A stretch of DNA of 64,000 nucleotides from Gigaspora rosea. Taxonomy: Eukaryota > Glomeromycota > Glomeromycetes > Diversisporales > Gigasporaceae. The translations under genes were made by a program, and so were the position numbers. Positions 21,695 through 33,380 of this stretch are shown in pieces. Below the pieces are notes generated by a model, which did no database searches, was not told the DNA's origin, and saw nothing but the letters and a program-made list of their open reading frames with translations. The number at the start of each line of letters is the position of its first letter. Position 1 is the first letter of the stretch. Location of the stretch: assembly GCA_003550325.1 (NCBI GenBank), contig QKWP01000268.1, positions 285,682 through 349,681 on the forward strand, in the 5' to 3' direction.

Positions 21695-23644
21695 TCATGC
21701 GGTTCGATTATTATCAGTTATGTTTGGATTTTGAGGGTGTTGGCCTCTTGAAGGCGCGTTTTGTGCTATCATAGAGTTATTTCTTGGGTCACCTTGAATA
21801 TTGGGATCAGCATTTTTAGTATTAAGGCTACTTTGCCTGGGAGGTGGTAGACTAGATTGACTACTAGTGCTACTTTGTCTGGGAGGTGGTAGACTAGATT
21901 GACTACTAGTGCTACTTTGCTTGCCTTGCTGACGAGATTGCTGACGTTTGTCTTCAGTAGATGATTTGCTAAAAATACGATTTAACAATCCTTTTTTTTC
22001 TTTGTACACTGATACTCTTGCCTGGAAAAGGATCTTGCGATTGTCTTTATCTAAATCTATACCAATCAAAGGAAAATAACAAATATCGACAAACCATTGA
22101 TCTATATTTTCGTCCCATGTACCAACCATTTGCATAGGATCTACTTTTTCACCTCTTTTAAACCATTTAAATGATGCTTCTGGTTCTTGCACTCTTAATC
22201 GGAAAAAGAAAATTTTTACAATTTCCCTAATAATAGAAGGTAGCAATTTATCATTTTCTTGTTTCTTTTCTTCATCTTTAAAAGTACGAAACCTGGACAT
22301 AGTGTTATCAATATAATTCGAAACTTGAATGATGAATGGATGTTCTTTTTGTTCGCCTTTGATGTTGGCAAAGCCACGATCACCTAGAACTGCGTAGATC
22401 TGTTGACGCAATTTTATCGGTGCAACCTGAGTTACTTCGTCAACACCATCACGATGTTTTTCAAATTCGCTTAATAATCTTGTCATTTTACTAGTTGTAT
22501 CGATCAAATCTAATTCGCGTTTTCCTTCCGGACTAAGTTGAGAGTTACTGTTTTTTAAATATATATCCATCATCTCTATAACTTTTTCGATCAAAATTCT
22601 TTGAAGGAGCCCTTTAATAAGTATCTTTTCTTCAGAATCTTCATTTGCAGCATTTTCTAGTGAACAGCCATAGTATTGTAAGGCATTCTTCGCAACTTCC
22701 AAATTAAGCGTCACACCTTTTTTTACCCTTGCATATAAATTAATATCATCTTGTAAACTTACGATATCTCGTGTAAGTGCAGTGCTATTATTAGGATCAT
22801 TATCACCTAACTTGAAATTTTTTGCATCACCTAATTTTGACTGATAGTGAGCTGCTTCAATTTTTAATTCTTCGTTCTTTTTTGTAAGTTCCTGGAATGA
22901 TCCAACTAACGATTTATAACGGTTGGCTATATTATTACGATCAGTTGAAAAATTATAATTATCTTGATGAAGTTGAAGATTTACACCTTCAATCTCTTTA
23001 TTTCTCTTTTTCACTTCATCAAGCTCTTTTTCAAGTTCACTTATCCTTTTGTAAGTTTCAGTAAGGTCAGTTTCATATTCTTGAAGTTTTCCTTTTAATT
23101 TGATAATTTCGTTATCTTGTTCAGAGACTAGATTCATTGTTTGTGGTTTAGAATTAATATTTTCAATTTGATTATCTGATTCTGACGTTTTTAAATCTTG
23201 TTGATCTGCATTGACCTCTTCGTTTTCAAGACTTTGCACATTCTTCATTTCATCTTTACTGTCGATATTCATTGTGTCGGTAGTATCTGGGGATGCTGAA
23301 GTACCAGGGGGTGGCTCAGTATCTCCATTTGCATTATCACTTGCTAAGCTAGGGCCATTGGTATTTGGATCACCCGTTAAGTTAGAGTTATTTTCCGGAT
23401 TGTTTGGATCTCCTGTTAAGTTAGAGCTATTTGCCGGATTGTCTGGATCATTCGTCGAGCTAAAACCATTTTTCGCATCGTTTTCATTATTTTCCAAGTT
23501 ATTCTCACTTGTTGAATTAGAACCATCTTTTGTATTATTACTCAAGTCATTATTACCATTACTTGCAGTTTCAACATTATTGTTTACAGAAACATATTCA
23601 TTCACCACATCCTCCATAGGTTCTGTTATATCCGTTGTCGCCAT
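21695..23644 (-). CDS. Uncharacterised coiled-coil protein, 649 aa
   Basis: A single uninterrupted frame with ATG at 23644 and TGA at 21695. I do not recognise the family. Residues 1-170 are Asn/Ser/Asp/Glu-rich low complexity, with a diverged repeat around SSNLTGDPN (73-81 and 87-95). Residues about 175-270 have heptad-like Leu/Ile spacing (EIIKLKGKLQEYETDL, ISELEKELDEVKK) and should form a coiled coil. Residues about 285-555 look globular, with FFFRLRVQEPEASFKWFKRG and WFVDICYFPLIGIDLDKD. The C terminus (about 560-649) is basic, then Ser/Pro/Gln-rich, with a perfect 14-residue duplication SSTSSQSSLPPPRQ (577-604). No signal peptide or membrane segment is seen. Composition and length argue for a real gene; the role is unknown. 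Several Glomeromycotina paralogues of similar build would be expected but I cannot check that. Confidence 0.85.
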   Translation of the reverse strand: MATTDITEPMEDVVNEYVSVNNNVETASNGNNDLSNNTKDGSNSTSENNLENNENDAKNGFSSTNDPDNPANSSNLTGDPNNPENNSNLTGDPNTNGPSLASDNANGDTEPPPGTSASPDTTDTMNIDSKDEMKNVQSLENEEVNADQQDLKTSESDNQIENINSKPQTMNLVSEQDNEIIKLKGKLQEYETDLTETYKRISELEKELDEVKKRNKEIEGVNLQLHQDNYNFSTDRNNIANRYKSLVGSFQELTKKNEELKIEAAHYQSKLGDAKNFKLGDNDPNNSTALTRDIVSLQDDINLYARVKKGVTLNLEVAKNALQYYGCSLENAANEDSEEKILIKGLLQRILIEKVIEMMDIYLKNSNSQLSPEGKRELDLIDTTSKMTRLLSEFEKHRDGVDEVTQVAPIKLRQQIYAVLGDRGFANIKGEQKEHPFIIQVSNYIDNTMSRFRTFKDEEKKQENDKLLPSIIREIVKIFFFRLRVQEPEASFKWFKRGEKVDPMQMVGTWDENIDQWFVDICYFPLIGIDLDKDNRKILFQARVSVYKEKKGLLNRIFSKSSTEDKRQQSRQQGKQSSTSSQSSLPPPRQSSTSSQSSLPPPRQSSLNTKNADPNIQGDPRNNSMIAQNAPSRGQHPQNPNITDNNRTA

Positions 23645-24058
23645 TATATTAGAATTTTAAGAAACAGTTATTTTGGAAATTCAAAAAAATTTTAACTTAA
23701 AGTTAAATATCTATTTTAATCGAAAGGAGAGAATGCAGTTAAAAATAAAAAATTTAATCTTCAATAACGAAAAGTTCTATTCGAGACGTGATAAACTATT
23801 ATGGAAAGTCTACAAAAAACGATGGCGGAGTTTGACTCCTGAAATAACTGTAGTCCGTCGCACAGTACTCTGATGCATGTTACATTTGTTTGTTCCTAAC
23901 GTTAAAGGATAAGAAAGGTGACAGATTAGAATGTGACATCTATCATTGTATTTAAATACCCGATATATCGATATCGATATTACTGTATTTATTGCCTTTT
24001 TTGGGAGATTAACCAATCAAAATCGTAAATTTTTTACAAATTGAATATTAATTGCTGC
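23645..24058. other. Intergenic, upstream of the 649-aa gene
   Basis: No gene supported. Short frames on both strands at 23673-24016 overlap in opposite directions and are not convincing. CGATATATCGATATCGATAT at 23961 is palindromic. Confidence 0.4.
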
Positions 24059-24066
24059 GTTTTAGG

Positions 24067-24395
24067 TAGTGATTTGAACCGAGAAAATTTTCCTTAATCG
24101 GTTAACCGAACTGAAATATTTGCTGTCAACCGATTCAACCGAATAAGATTACTTCACGTTTACTTTCGGGAATTCTCGGGCCTTTACTCAAGCTTTTGTC
24201 TCGTCTACTATGTTCATTCATTTCATTTCGGAACTTTTCGGGACCTTGCTCTTTTATGATGTCATTAACATTATGTCAACCGATTCTCAATCGGTTGTAC
24301 GGGTCAACCGATTAAGCATTTACTCAACCGGTTACCCGAAATTTATTCAGTTCGGGTCGGTTACCCGATTATAGCCCAACCGATTCAAATCACTA
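24067..24395. mobile_element. hAT-type MITE with perfect 8-bp TSD
   Basis: Termini TAGTGATTTGAACCGA and CGATTCAAATCACTA. Flanked by GTTTTAGG on both sides (24059-24066, 24396-24403). The interior carries many CGGTTAACCGA-like units in both orientations, possible transposase-binding subterminal repeats. Non-coding. Confidence 0.85.
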
Positions 24396-24403
24396 GTTTT
24401 AGG

Positions 24404-24912
24404 TATTCTTTCAATCAAAGAGACTCGAATATCAATTTTTTTGGATATATAATCTATATTTTTTAGGTTTCTAAGATAGAAACGCATTTTTGTCTATGTT
24501 ATCTAGAAATATGAAAGTTCTTAAAAGTAAAATTGTACATAGTAGTATTAGATTTATATTTAAAATTGTATATAGTATTATATAGATTTGTATTTAAAAT
24601 TTAAAGATTTGTTTTAAAAATAAAATCAATAAGAAAGTTTATTTTGGGTTTTTTTTTTTTATATAGTTACAGTATAATAAATTTAAATAGATATTTAATG
24701 ATGGATTTAAAAAAGTTTTTTGATATTGTAAATTTAATAGTTGAGCTAGAATAAAATCTTCAAAATTAATATAATAAAGTTTGTAATTTAAATCGTATAT
24801 AAAGTATACATAGTATATTTAGTATGTTTTTATATATAGAATAGTATTAAAACTAATTAAAGTAAGTTAATATAAAAAATTTTGTTTATAAAATTTAATA
24901 TTTGACCATATT
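24404..24912. other. AT-rich intergenic DNA
   Basis: No gene. Imperfect short repeats (ATAGTATTA, TTTATATTTAAAATT) between 24536 and 24605; otherwise nothing recognised. Confidence 0.45.
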
Positions 24913-25140
24913 AGGCCATGTAAAAATAATTTTTTGGTTTTCATAACCCGGCCGGGTCAAAATTTGAAAACTTGTAAAAAAATTTTTTTATATGTTTTAA
25001 TAACCAGGTGGGTTTTTAAAAAAAAAATTTAAAAAAATTTATAAAATTTTTATATATAAAATTTTTAAAAAAAACTGGCCGGCCGGGTCTGTTTAAACAG
25101 TCCTATGTTATGAAAACCAAAAAAATTTTTTGTATGGCCT
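24913..25140. mobile_element. MITE family G, intact copy
   Basis: Ends AGGCCATGTAAAAATAATTT and (complement) AGGCCATACAAAAAATTTTT, followed by TTGGTTTTCATAAC in both arms. It contains GCCGGGTC motifs. 228 bp. The second copy, at 42491-49052, is split by two nested insertions, and this one shows the uninterrupted sequence. Confidence 0.8.
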
Positions 25141-25240
25141 TATTAAAAAGCATGCCAATTTTTTTTTATAAAATTATAAAAAAAAGGTTTTATAAAAAAA
25201 CGTATAAATAGCTAGTTAGATTAATTTAGAATTAATAAAT

Positions 25241-25434
25241 GTCGCAGATCATAATTTAAGATGAAATCTATATTTTCTACTTAACCTTCTAACCTTTTAA
25301 ACCCCACAAATACTTGTTTATTATAACTTTACTTTAAAATGAACCCTAACCCCTAACCCTAAAAAATGCACTTCAAAAAAATTTATTTTTTGAGATTTTA
25401 TATTATAATTTCATTTTAATCTGTATTTTATTTT
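25241..25434. mobile_element. MITE family T, copy 2
   Basis: Left end GTCGCAGATCATAATTTAAG; right end ATTTCATTTTAATCTGTAT is diverged. AACCCTAACCCCTAACCCTAA lies in the centre. TAATAAAT precedes the left end and recurs at about 25434, a possible duplication. Homologous to 10030-10260 and 54061-54271. Confidence 0.65.
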
Positions 25435-25970
25435 AATAAATATAGTCAGCCAGGCTTTAGGTGCCTTGTGTCTTCTTTTTCTTGGTTTATGCTTTTGTAA
25501 TGCTTTACTTCTGGTGTGACTCTGGCAGCCAGATTAGTGTGCCCTTCTTGCTATAAAGGCTTTTGCCTATTTGGTTCTGGTTCAGATATTATCGAAAGCT
25601 GCTATTCTTTACTTTGGTTTTGTCAAGCTTATTTTTACCTCATAGTGTCTCTAGAATTTCTGTACTAGTATTATACTAGCTCTCAAAATTTGGTATCTCA
25701 GGTTACAAATTCTATGATCTAACTATAGTGGTGTTATGCAGTTAGACTATAATACAAATATTGTTAAATATTAATAGTAATCATTTTCTATAGAATTCAA
25801 ACATAAAACTTTTCTAATTATATAAGCTTGGAAAAATAATAGCAACCCAACTACACTATGCCACACATCCTCTGGTTTTTTTTTTATCTATCACCAGCAG
25901 CTTTTTAAAGTTTTTTAATCTTTTGATCTTTGTCTTTCTTTTTTTTTTAGCAATTCTACTTTCTGTATCT
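25435..25970. other. AT-rich intergenic DNA
   Basis: No gene, RNA or repeat element recognised. Confidence 0.4.
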
Positions 25971-26157
25971 AGAGTTAATACCTCTATCCAGATATATTTT
26001 TTATATCTGGATTTATTCGGTTTTAATATAGTATATATCCAGATTTAAATTTAAATCCAGATTTACTTATATCTGAATATAAAAACACTATGTCATGTTA
26101 TATCACATGACATAGTATATATCCGGATATATAAATCCAAATAGAGGTGTTAACTCT
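25971..26157. mobile_element. MITE, 187 bp
   Basis: Ends AGAGTTAATACCTCTATCC and (complement) AGAGTTAACACCTCTATTT. The interior repeats ATATCCAGAT/ATCTGGATAT in both orientations and carries a TGTCATG...CATGACA hairpin. Non-coding. Confidence 0.7.
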
Positions 26158-27429
26158 ATCTTATCTACAGATTTTTTATACAAAAACTGCATTTATGTAT
26201 ATATTAAAATCTATTCTAACAGAAAGCTTATCCAACAATATGTAACCATATAGTGTCCAAATGCAACCTGCCTAGCAAAATTTTTACCTCAATTCAAATC
26301 CTCAATTTACTAAGAATTTGTTCCTTCCTATCATTAGCAGACAGTTACTTACCATATCAAGATTGCCTTCTTTTTAAATCTTCTCCTAATTTTTCTAGTA
26401 GCCATAAACTGCAAAAAGAAAAAACTAAGAACGAAAAGAAAAAAAAGATAAAAGGAAAAAATAAAATAGAGAATAATCTTTACTATCTAAATGAAAACCA
26501 AAACTAATACAAACAGAAAAATGAAAAGAAAGAAAAAAAATAAACAAAAAGTAAAAAACTTAATAATACTATTATTGCCTGTGCTTAAAGATATTAAACT
26601 ATTTAAAATAAACATTTTGGGTTCTGAACTAGCAGTGCACTATATAAACTGAATCTAACTAGTTTTTAATTGTTTGTTATACAAATTTAGATTAATAATG
26701 TTTTTTCAATACCCAAAATATAATTTTTAATATTCCGGTTATAATTTTTAATACCCCAATATATAAAAAGCAAAAAGATTATATATAACCGTATTATACT
26801 TTGAGAAGCACTTTATTTTATTTTATTAGCACTACTTTAATTTTCTTATACATACTCTATTAAGTTTGTTGCAAACCAGGTTTTAAAACAAAGAAAAGCA
26901 TAAACCTTTTTTGGATCAAGACGATTTTTAGTAGGACTAATAGTAAATTTGGCTATGCTGAACATTTGTTCACTTGCCATGATTGTTGCTTGAACTACTA
27001 AATAGTCATGTGCTATACAAGCAAGTTGGACCTATTGAGAATTTTTAGATTTAGTTTTTTAGTAATCAAGAATATTAATTTCTTCAACAAGCAAATTAAG
27101 ATATTCTTTAAAATATTATTATGATTTATAGATATGGTATATTTTTTACTACGAGAAGTTTCTAATCTGGAGGATTCTGTTACAGGAATGCTGCTTTTAT
27201 AGTCTGTTTTATAAGTTGTATATACAGATCAAAATTATACACATTAGTATAATATCGGATACTTAATATATATTATATGTATATGATATGTAACCAATAT
27301 GTGTAAGATATATACAACTCTTTTCAACGATCACTTAAACCAAATTTTCCTACTGAAAAAAAACAAAAAGTTTTTAGTTGAAGTGTTGCCTATATTTAAT
27401 ATATAGTAGGATAACACAAAAGTACGGCT
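26158..27429. other. AT-rich, A/T-tract-rich DNA
   Basis: No gene. A Lys-rich 84-codon frame at 26253-26507 comes from A-tracts. Imperfect inverted repeats of TATATGTATATGATATGTA type near 27240-27310. Confidence 0.4.
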
Positions 27430-27670
27430 TTTATAAAGGTCAACTACCACTCTGGTAACTCTTTTGTATATTCAGCATGCAAGCCAAAAGCGCCTTCTTA
27501 CAAGATAATTGGCAAAAGGTGATGCCCTTGTACAAGAAATTTTGGCAGAGAGCAAAGAGCTTCTCTGTCGACAAAGTAATCTGTGGCAAAATAGTAGGAA
27601 ACAACAAAAAAAATGAGTTTTATCTGGAATATACTAGGACCTCAAAGAACTCTAATACAATTTAAATCTG
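27430..27670 (+). repeat. Dispersed repeat, unit 1
   Basis: GCTTTTATAAAGGTCAA... GTATATTCAGCATGCAAGCC... AAGATAATTGGCA... TCGACAAAGT here recurs, diverged, at 30953-31140 in the same orientation. Both have open frames with IFS-QA and QDNWQ in common, but frames break and A/T drift is heavy. Possibly a decayed transposable-element coding segment. Confidence 0.4.
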
Positions 27671-28200
27671 AGTTTGTATAATTTAGCAGTATTTTAGCTA
27701 AATAGATGTATAAAATAGAACAAAATTTGAAAATTTACTATATAAAAATACAACGTTTGATGAATTTTTATACAAAATTTTCTTTTTTAGAATCATCTGA
27801 GTTGTATTAGAGTTCTTCGAGGTTCTAATATACTTACTTTTAAATTTGATATAAGTATCGTCTTACTCCCCTTTGGACTTTTCAAAATTTTTGCCAAAAA
27901 GTAGAAAATCCAGCTTATCTCTTCCAAAAGATCGGCAATGTTTACTCCTCCCAATTTGGAAATATGCCTACCAATTTGGAGCCCAGTCATGAGCAAGTTT
28001 TGATATCTGTGAAATAAACAAAGAATAATATATGAGGACGATTTGGAAAAAAAATACCAGAAAAAATTTCTCTCTTTCTAGAAGTTTTTTTTAAACATGG
28101 CTTTTTCTTTTCTGTTTTTTTTTTTTTTTCTTTTCTTTGATGTACATTTAATACTTTGACGGATATGGGTTCGTGCAGTATTATATAATTTTTATCTTTT
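27671..28200. other. AT-rich intergenic DNA
   Basis: No gene supported. Long T-tract at about 28117-28130. Motifs around GGCAAAATTTTTG suggest an old repeat, with no clear ends. Confidence 0.35.
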
Positions 28201-28802
28201 AGAGAAGTGCAGTAAATAACATAATTAGGGTTTATATAGATCCGACCTGCCTCCCCCTGAGATAGGACTATCGACCAATCAAATTTTATCTTTTATAATA
28301 TTAAAAAAACTTAAAAATGTCGTTGACTCCATAATCGATTACAGTCGCTACATAGTAAAGTCTAACTTTTACTATGTGAATCGATTAAAGTCACTTAAGT
28401 AAACTTGTTCAGCAGATTAAAATACACTTATTCCGAAATTTTTATAAGAATTGGAGAACTTTTTATTATTTGACTTTTTGATTTTTATGTTCGACGAAAA
28501 AATTAAAATTTTTTAAAAAAATACATTAGATGAACGTAAAAATTAAAAGTTGAATAATAAAAAATTCTTCAATTTTAAAAAAATTTCAGGATATGTGTAT
28601 TTTGATATTCCAGACAAGTATACTTAATCGATTTTTATCGATTGATATAGTAAAATTTAGACTTTACTATATAGCAACTTTCCACAAATTTTTGTTATAA
28701 TAAATTCTTCAATATTATTGGCTATTTATACTATATATATATAGGATGTGATATTTGGGAACCCCACCTCCTAAAAAATTATATGATTTTCTGCACTTCT
28801 CT
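28201..28802. mobile_element. MITE family S, copy 1
   Basis: Ends AGAGAAGTGCAGTAAATAAC and (complement) AGAGAAGTGCAGAAAATCAT. About 600 bp. An inner palindrome centres near 28500 (ATTTTTATGTTCGACGAAAA and its complement), with TTAAGTAAACTTGTTCAGCA. A second copy sits inside the hAT derivative at 50017-50603. No ORF. Confidence 0.75.
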
Positions 28803-29410
28803 TAGCACTAGTCTTTAGTAGTACTTAGTGCTTTTTCTTTTGCTCTTTGTGGCTTTTTTATATTTCTTTTATTAGTTTATATCATTAGTATAGAATGGTT
28901 CTTCATTTTTCTTATCTTTCATTTTTACTATTTTTGTTAGTTTCGTTTTTTGTTTAGCTTTTGTAGTTATTTTTCTCCCTTCTTTTATTTCTTTTTGTTT
29001 CTCTTTTCTTTTGTTTTCTTGAATGGCTGAGTTTATCCTCATCATTAATGCTAGGTGAGAGAGATTTGAAGAGAAATTCTTTGTCACTCTTTAACGTGGG
29101 CTGACAAAGTTTATATCTGCTTTATCCAAAAGGTAGTATGATCGGTTGCATATAGGTGCTCTCAAAGTAACTGCATATATTGAATTTTAGTTTTAAGTAT
29201 CATATCTTAACAGACTATAAATAGTACTCAATACTGATTTTAATAAAATATTGGCGAGATGTGTCAAAAGATAAAACAAAAAAAAAAAAAAATAAATATG
29301 TGTAAGATATATTAGGACCCCAAACATCTCTCATATAGGTCATATTTGGATTTTGCCAATTTTGGCCCAATTTGCTAAAAACTACAAAAAATCTACATTT
29401 TTTTTTAAAC
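28803..29410. other. AT-rich intergenic DNA
   Basis: No gene. T-rich and A-rich tracts produce Lys- or Phe-rich frames only. Confidence 0.4.
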
Positions 29411-29426
29411 AACTTTTGATCCAGTA

Positions 29427-30041
29427 GACCTCGGGTCCGATAGCATAGCGGTTATGCTCTGAGGTCGCAAATCGAAAGATTGCCAGTTCAAGTCCTGTGG
29501 ACGGCGAACGCGAATTTTAATAATTGGTGTAACAAACTCTGCAGGCTGAACTTGTTAGTTTGGATCTGCGATTTGGGTAACCAAAGTTATGAGACATAGT
29601 GAAGGCCATGTCACGAATTCCTGGCAGCGTTTTCCGGCGAACCTTGGCTAGTTTGGTTAGGTGGGTACAGAAAGTCCAGGTTAAAACTTGGACAAAATAA
29701 GCTGGTAGGACTTACGTCCTATCTAGCCAACTCTAGGCCACGGATAAAGTAGTCCGAGTTGAACATTCATAAAAATTAGGTTGGGGCCCCACAATATCCG
29801 CATAAATGTTAGTGCGTCGGGTAGTAATAGAAGGACCGTGAGCCAGAGGGTTTAAATAGGCAACTTCCGTAGTTGGGTTGTAGGTATGGCAGCTAGTGTG
29901 AAACCTTCGGGCGGACCACTTAAATTAGGTACCAAAAGTGCATGTGTGGCTAGTTGTATTCTCATTCATGTAACAAATATTATGTTCATATAGCTTAATA
30001 AAGAATCGAGACAAGGTCTCAGTTGTAAAACGGGGGAGAAA
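29427..30041 (+). mobile_element. tRNA-headed retroposon (SINE-like), copy 1
   Basis: Bounded by a 16-bp duplication AACTTTTGATCCAGTA (29411-29426, 30042-30057), the target-site hallmark of LINE-type reverse transcription. The head (about 29441-29513) contains a pol III A box (TAGCATAGCGGTTATGC) and B box (AGTTCAAGTCC), so it is tRNA-derived. About 530 bp of body follow. The last 200 bp match 52690-52900 closely (GTGCGTCGGGTAGTAATA, GTGTGGCTAGTTGTAT). An AATAAAG precedes the 3' end. No ORF. Confidence 0.85.
29441..29513 (+). promoter_or_regulatory. Internal pol III promoter (A and B boxes)
   Basis: Box A TAGCATAGCGG and box B AGTTCAAGTCC lie about 40 bases apart in the retroposon head. The ends do not form a tRNA acceptor stem, so this is a promoter relic and not a tRNA gene. 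Confidence 0.6.
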
Positions 30042-30057
30042 AACTTTTGATCCAGTA

Positions 30058-30952
30058 ATTAGAATTGAATGAACTTTTCTTTGTTAGATGCGCATTACTG
30101 AGAGCTTCATTTTTAAAAAAGTACATTCAAATAGGACTACTCGATGCCAAGATAATTGCCAAAAACTGTTTTTTTTGTTTCTCAAATTTTAGCAGGTTTT
30201 TGCTAAAAACTTAAAATATGATTTCTATACTAGATGTCCGGGTCCTGATATATTTATACACATACCCAATATGTGTAGAGTTCATGTAGGATATCAGATA
30301 CATATCAAACATATATAGTACACATATAGTATATATGCTATATATATATCAGGTACATATTGTATAGATAAATTCTGTAATATATCATGTACCTGATATG
30401 TATCCAATATAAAGTACTGAAGTAAAATTGGAAAAGAATAAATTCGAATATTATATTTTAATAAATTTTAATAAATTTTAATAAATTTTAATGCATTTGC
30501 ATTCTAATTACCTAATTATCACTTTGCTATAACAATAAAAACCATAATATATATTATGTAATAGTATTTTATTATAGAGCTACCTCCTCCCCCTCACATA
30601 AGACCAATTAGCCAATCAAATTGTATAATTAGTTTTATGTAAAAATTTTTTTGACCCCAGAATATTACGTAATATCTGTCACTGCCCTAATATAAAGCAA
30701 TTTAATAAAAATTATATATATTTTTTCTTATTTATTTATTATAAACAATTCTCTAACAAATCGGTTACAATTTGGAATCTAATATCTATAATCTATAATC
30801 CTATATCAAATAACTAATGAAACACTAGTAATAATACAACAAAAAGGATTGTTTTAGATTTTAGAAAAAACTCTTCCTATTAATTACTTGTACAAATTTC
30901 TAAACAAAAGAAAAACAAAAAATTTTTTAGTAAAAGATGAAGCAGCTATTAA
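30058..30952. other. AT-rich DNA with TATATG repeats
   Basis: No gene. 30240-30420 is a cluster of imperfect inverted repeats built on CATATGT/ATATATAC (for example GTACCTGATATGTATCCAATAT near 30389). TTTTAATAAATTTTAATAAA repeats at 30458-30492. Confidence 0.4.
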
Positions 30953-31140
30953 AACTGGTTTTTATAAAGGTCAACCTTTTTTTTATTTCTGGGGACTCCT
31001 TTATATATTCAGCACGCAAGCCAGAAGCATCAGTTGGCAAGATAACTGGCAGTGGGTGCTCTTGGTACAAGAAGTCCTAGTAGAAGTTTTCTTTTGTCGA
31101 CAAAGTTTTATAGTTTGGCTAAACGGTGAACTGAAAATTG
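30953..31140 (+). repeat. Dispersed repeat, unit 2
   Basis: Diverged copy of 27430-27610 (TTTTTATAAAGGTCAACC, ATATTCAGCACGCAAGCC, AAGATAACTGGCA, TCGACAAAGT). A longer frame (30888-31301) runs across it but lacks any family motif. Confidence 0.4.
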
Positions 31141-33046
31141 ACTTTTTAACACTCTCTTTAAAGTTTTTTGGTTACAAGAACATATTCGACTATATATCTG
31201 CTATTATATTCTTGCTTGAAGTTTTTTTCTGGAATTTTGAATGGAAAGTGAGAAATTCGGTATACCCTTCCAAAAAATTAGCATTGTTGTTCCAATCTTA
31301 ATCGAGAAAAAGGCATATAAGTTGATAAACAGAAATAAATGCGTAATGAGACATAGTATAGTGGAGTAGACAGATTTGTGAAAACCAAATTCCAAATTGT
31401 TCCTCTGTTTTTTCTTTTTATATATATATAATACTTTGTGAGGCATTTCCTTGCACAGTATTATAGAATTTTTATTATTGGTTATAAATTTTATTTTTTT
31501 TTGTTTGTTTTTCTTTCTTTCTTTCTTTGTGTTGCTTAGTAGTACTGTGCTATCATGTACTATTGCTTTCTGCTTTTATCTTTTCTTTCTATTTGTTTTA
31601 TTTAATTTTATTTGGTATTTCGTTTAGATAAATATAGGTTATTTCCCCTTTACATTTTTTCTTTTATTTCGTTATATGTTTTTTTTCTAGTAGATTACCT
31701 CTACTCAGGAAGCTAAAAAAAAGAGTTTTAAAAAGTAAACAGTCATAATAAGGCACTCTGATTTAAACTAAGTTTGGACCAGTATAGCAGATCATATTTA
31801 AGAATTTATCGAAACAAGCGAAATATTGAATGATGTCAGACTTTGATTTTAAATAATTATTTGTACTTGGCTTACAAATGCAATCATTTTAAATAAATAA
31901 AGTGTTGGTAAGACTGCTAAAGTTAAAAATAATAATAATAATACAACAAAAAAAAAGAAAAAAAGCTCAACAAATCGGTAACAAAACATCTAAAATATCC
32001 AAGAAAACTAACAAGATACCCAAGGTAAAATCTACAAGAAACCCAAAACACATCAAAGCAACATCAAAATCGGTAACAAAACATCTAAGCCAACTACGAA
32101 CTCGCACAGAGAGTATCCAAGAAAACTGAAAGGGCACCCAAGCAAACTCTATGACAAGAAAGCCTAAAATGCACCCAAAGCAATATCGAAATCGGCGACA
32201 AAACACCATGTAGTCATACAAAAACACCCAAAAAAACTAATAGGCACCCGAAGTGAAAACTCTGAAACAATGTTGAAATCGGCAACAAGACACCTGAAGC
32301 AATCACGAAATTATGTAAAGAATCTAAAAAACAGAAAAACTAAAGAATAGTATTTTGAACTAAAACATATCAACGAAAATATAACAAGAAAAAATATAGT
32401 ATTAGAACGAATTATATATTAAAATAGTTGATACTAACAACAAAGCACTGACTAATAACTCCAATGATGAAATCTGAAACCATTATCTGAAGAACCTAAA
32501 AAAAAAATGTGGAAGTTTGTATTTGGACTAAAAAGCAATAAAGGATACCAACAACTAAAAAATGCATGTATCTAAATGGATAATATCAACAACAGTAAAA
32601 GAAGTTATAACAGCACCAATGATGAAGAAAGGTTGCTTAAAAATGGATCCCAGTTAGAGCCGTGTCATTAATCATCTGATTATTTTTTATCAGAGGCCTA
32701 CCTCTCTCCCTCTTTCTTATTATATATATAGTCAGGTTCTTATATATAAATTCAAATTTTTTTATCTCTCCCCCCTAAAAAATCATTTGATTTTTTTCAC
32801 TCCCCTTATTTTCTAAAAAAAAATTAGCAGTTAGTACTATACTAAAAAAAATTAAAATAACAGAATAACTAAAAAAAAAAAAAGAAAAAAAAGAATACTT
32901 ATCTATTCTAATCTGTGTAATGGGAGAAAATTTAAATAAATAATATGAAAAACAATAAAAATAATTTAAATAAATTAAAAAAAATATTTAAAATAAAATA
33001 AATTAATAAAAATAATAAAAAAGTAAGAAATGTTTAAAAAAACAAT
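31141..33046. other. Low-complexity AT-rich DNA
   Basis: No gene. 31950-32320 has diverged tandem units of roughly 115-120 bp containing AAAATCGG(T/C)AACAAAACA(T/C)C and ACCCAAG. 32660-32830 shows fragments related to 51300-51350 (GTCATTAATCA(T/C)CT(G/A)ATTATT). A-tracts dominate elsewhere. Confidence 0.4.
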
Positions 33047-33363
33047 ACCGTTTATTCCTGAAAATAAGCTACTCCGAAAAAGCTACCCCCTAATTTTTTT
33101 CAAAAATCTCAAAAAATGCGTTAGCAGTTGCTACATATAAAACTTTTTTTCTTACTAAGTAACTTCAAAAGTTCAATTAAGTAAACTTGTTAAGCGCATC
33201 AAAATACACCTACAATAAACATTTCACGTTATTTGGGCAAGTTTTTATTAGTACGGTTTTCAATTTTTCTAAAAATTTAACAATATGAAAAATAAGTTAT
33301 TCTACGATTTTTTTGTGTAATTTTTGGCCCAAAAAAGGTAGCTTATTTTCAGGAATATACGGT
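33047..33363. mobile_element. MITE, 317 bp
   Basis: Ends ACCGTTTATTCCTGAAAATA and (complement) ACCGTATATTCCTGAAAATA, continuing AGCTAC in both arms. Interior TTAAGTAAACTTGTTAAGCG resembles MITE family S. Non-coding. Confidence 0.75.
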
Positions 33364-33380
33364 AATTATAAATCAAACCA

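Noticed and set aside
29441-29513. tRNA gene
   Set aside because: A and B boxes are good, but the ends do not pair as an acceptor stem, and the unit lies at the start of a 615-bp repeat with target duplications. Same reasoning for the heads at 42616 and 52241.
31902-32129. Lys/Thr-rich 75-codon frame
   Set aside because: Made of diverged tandem DNA units in A-rich sequence; composition only.
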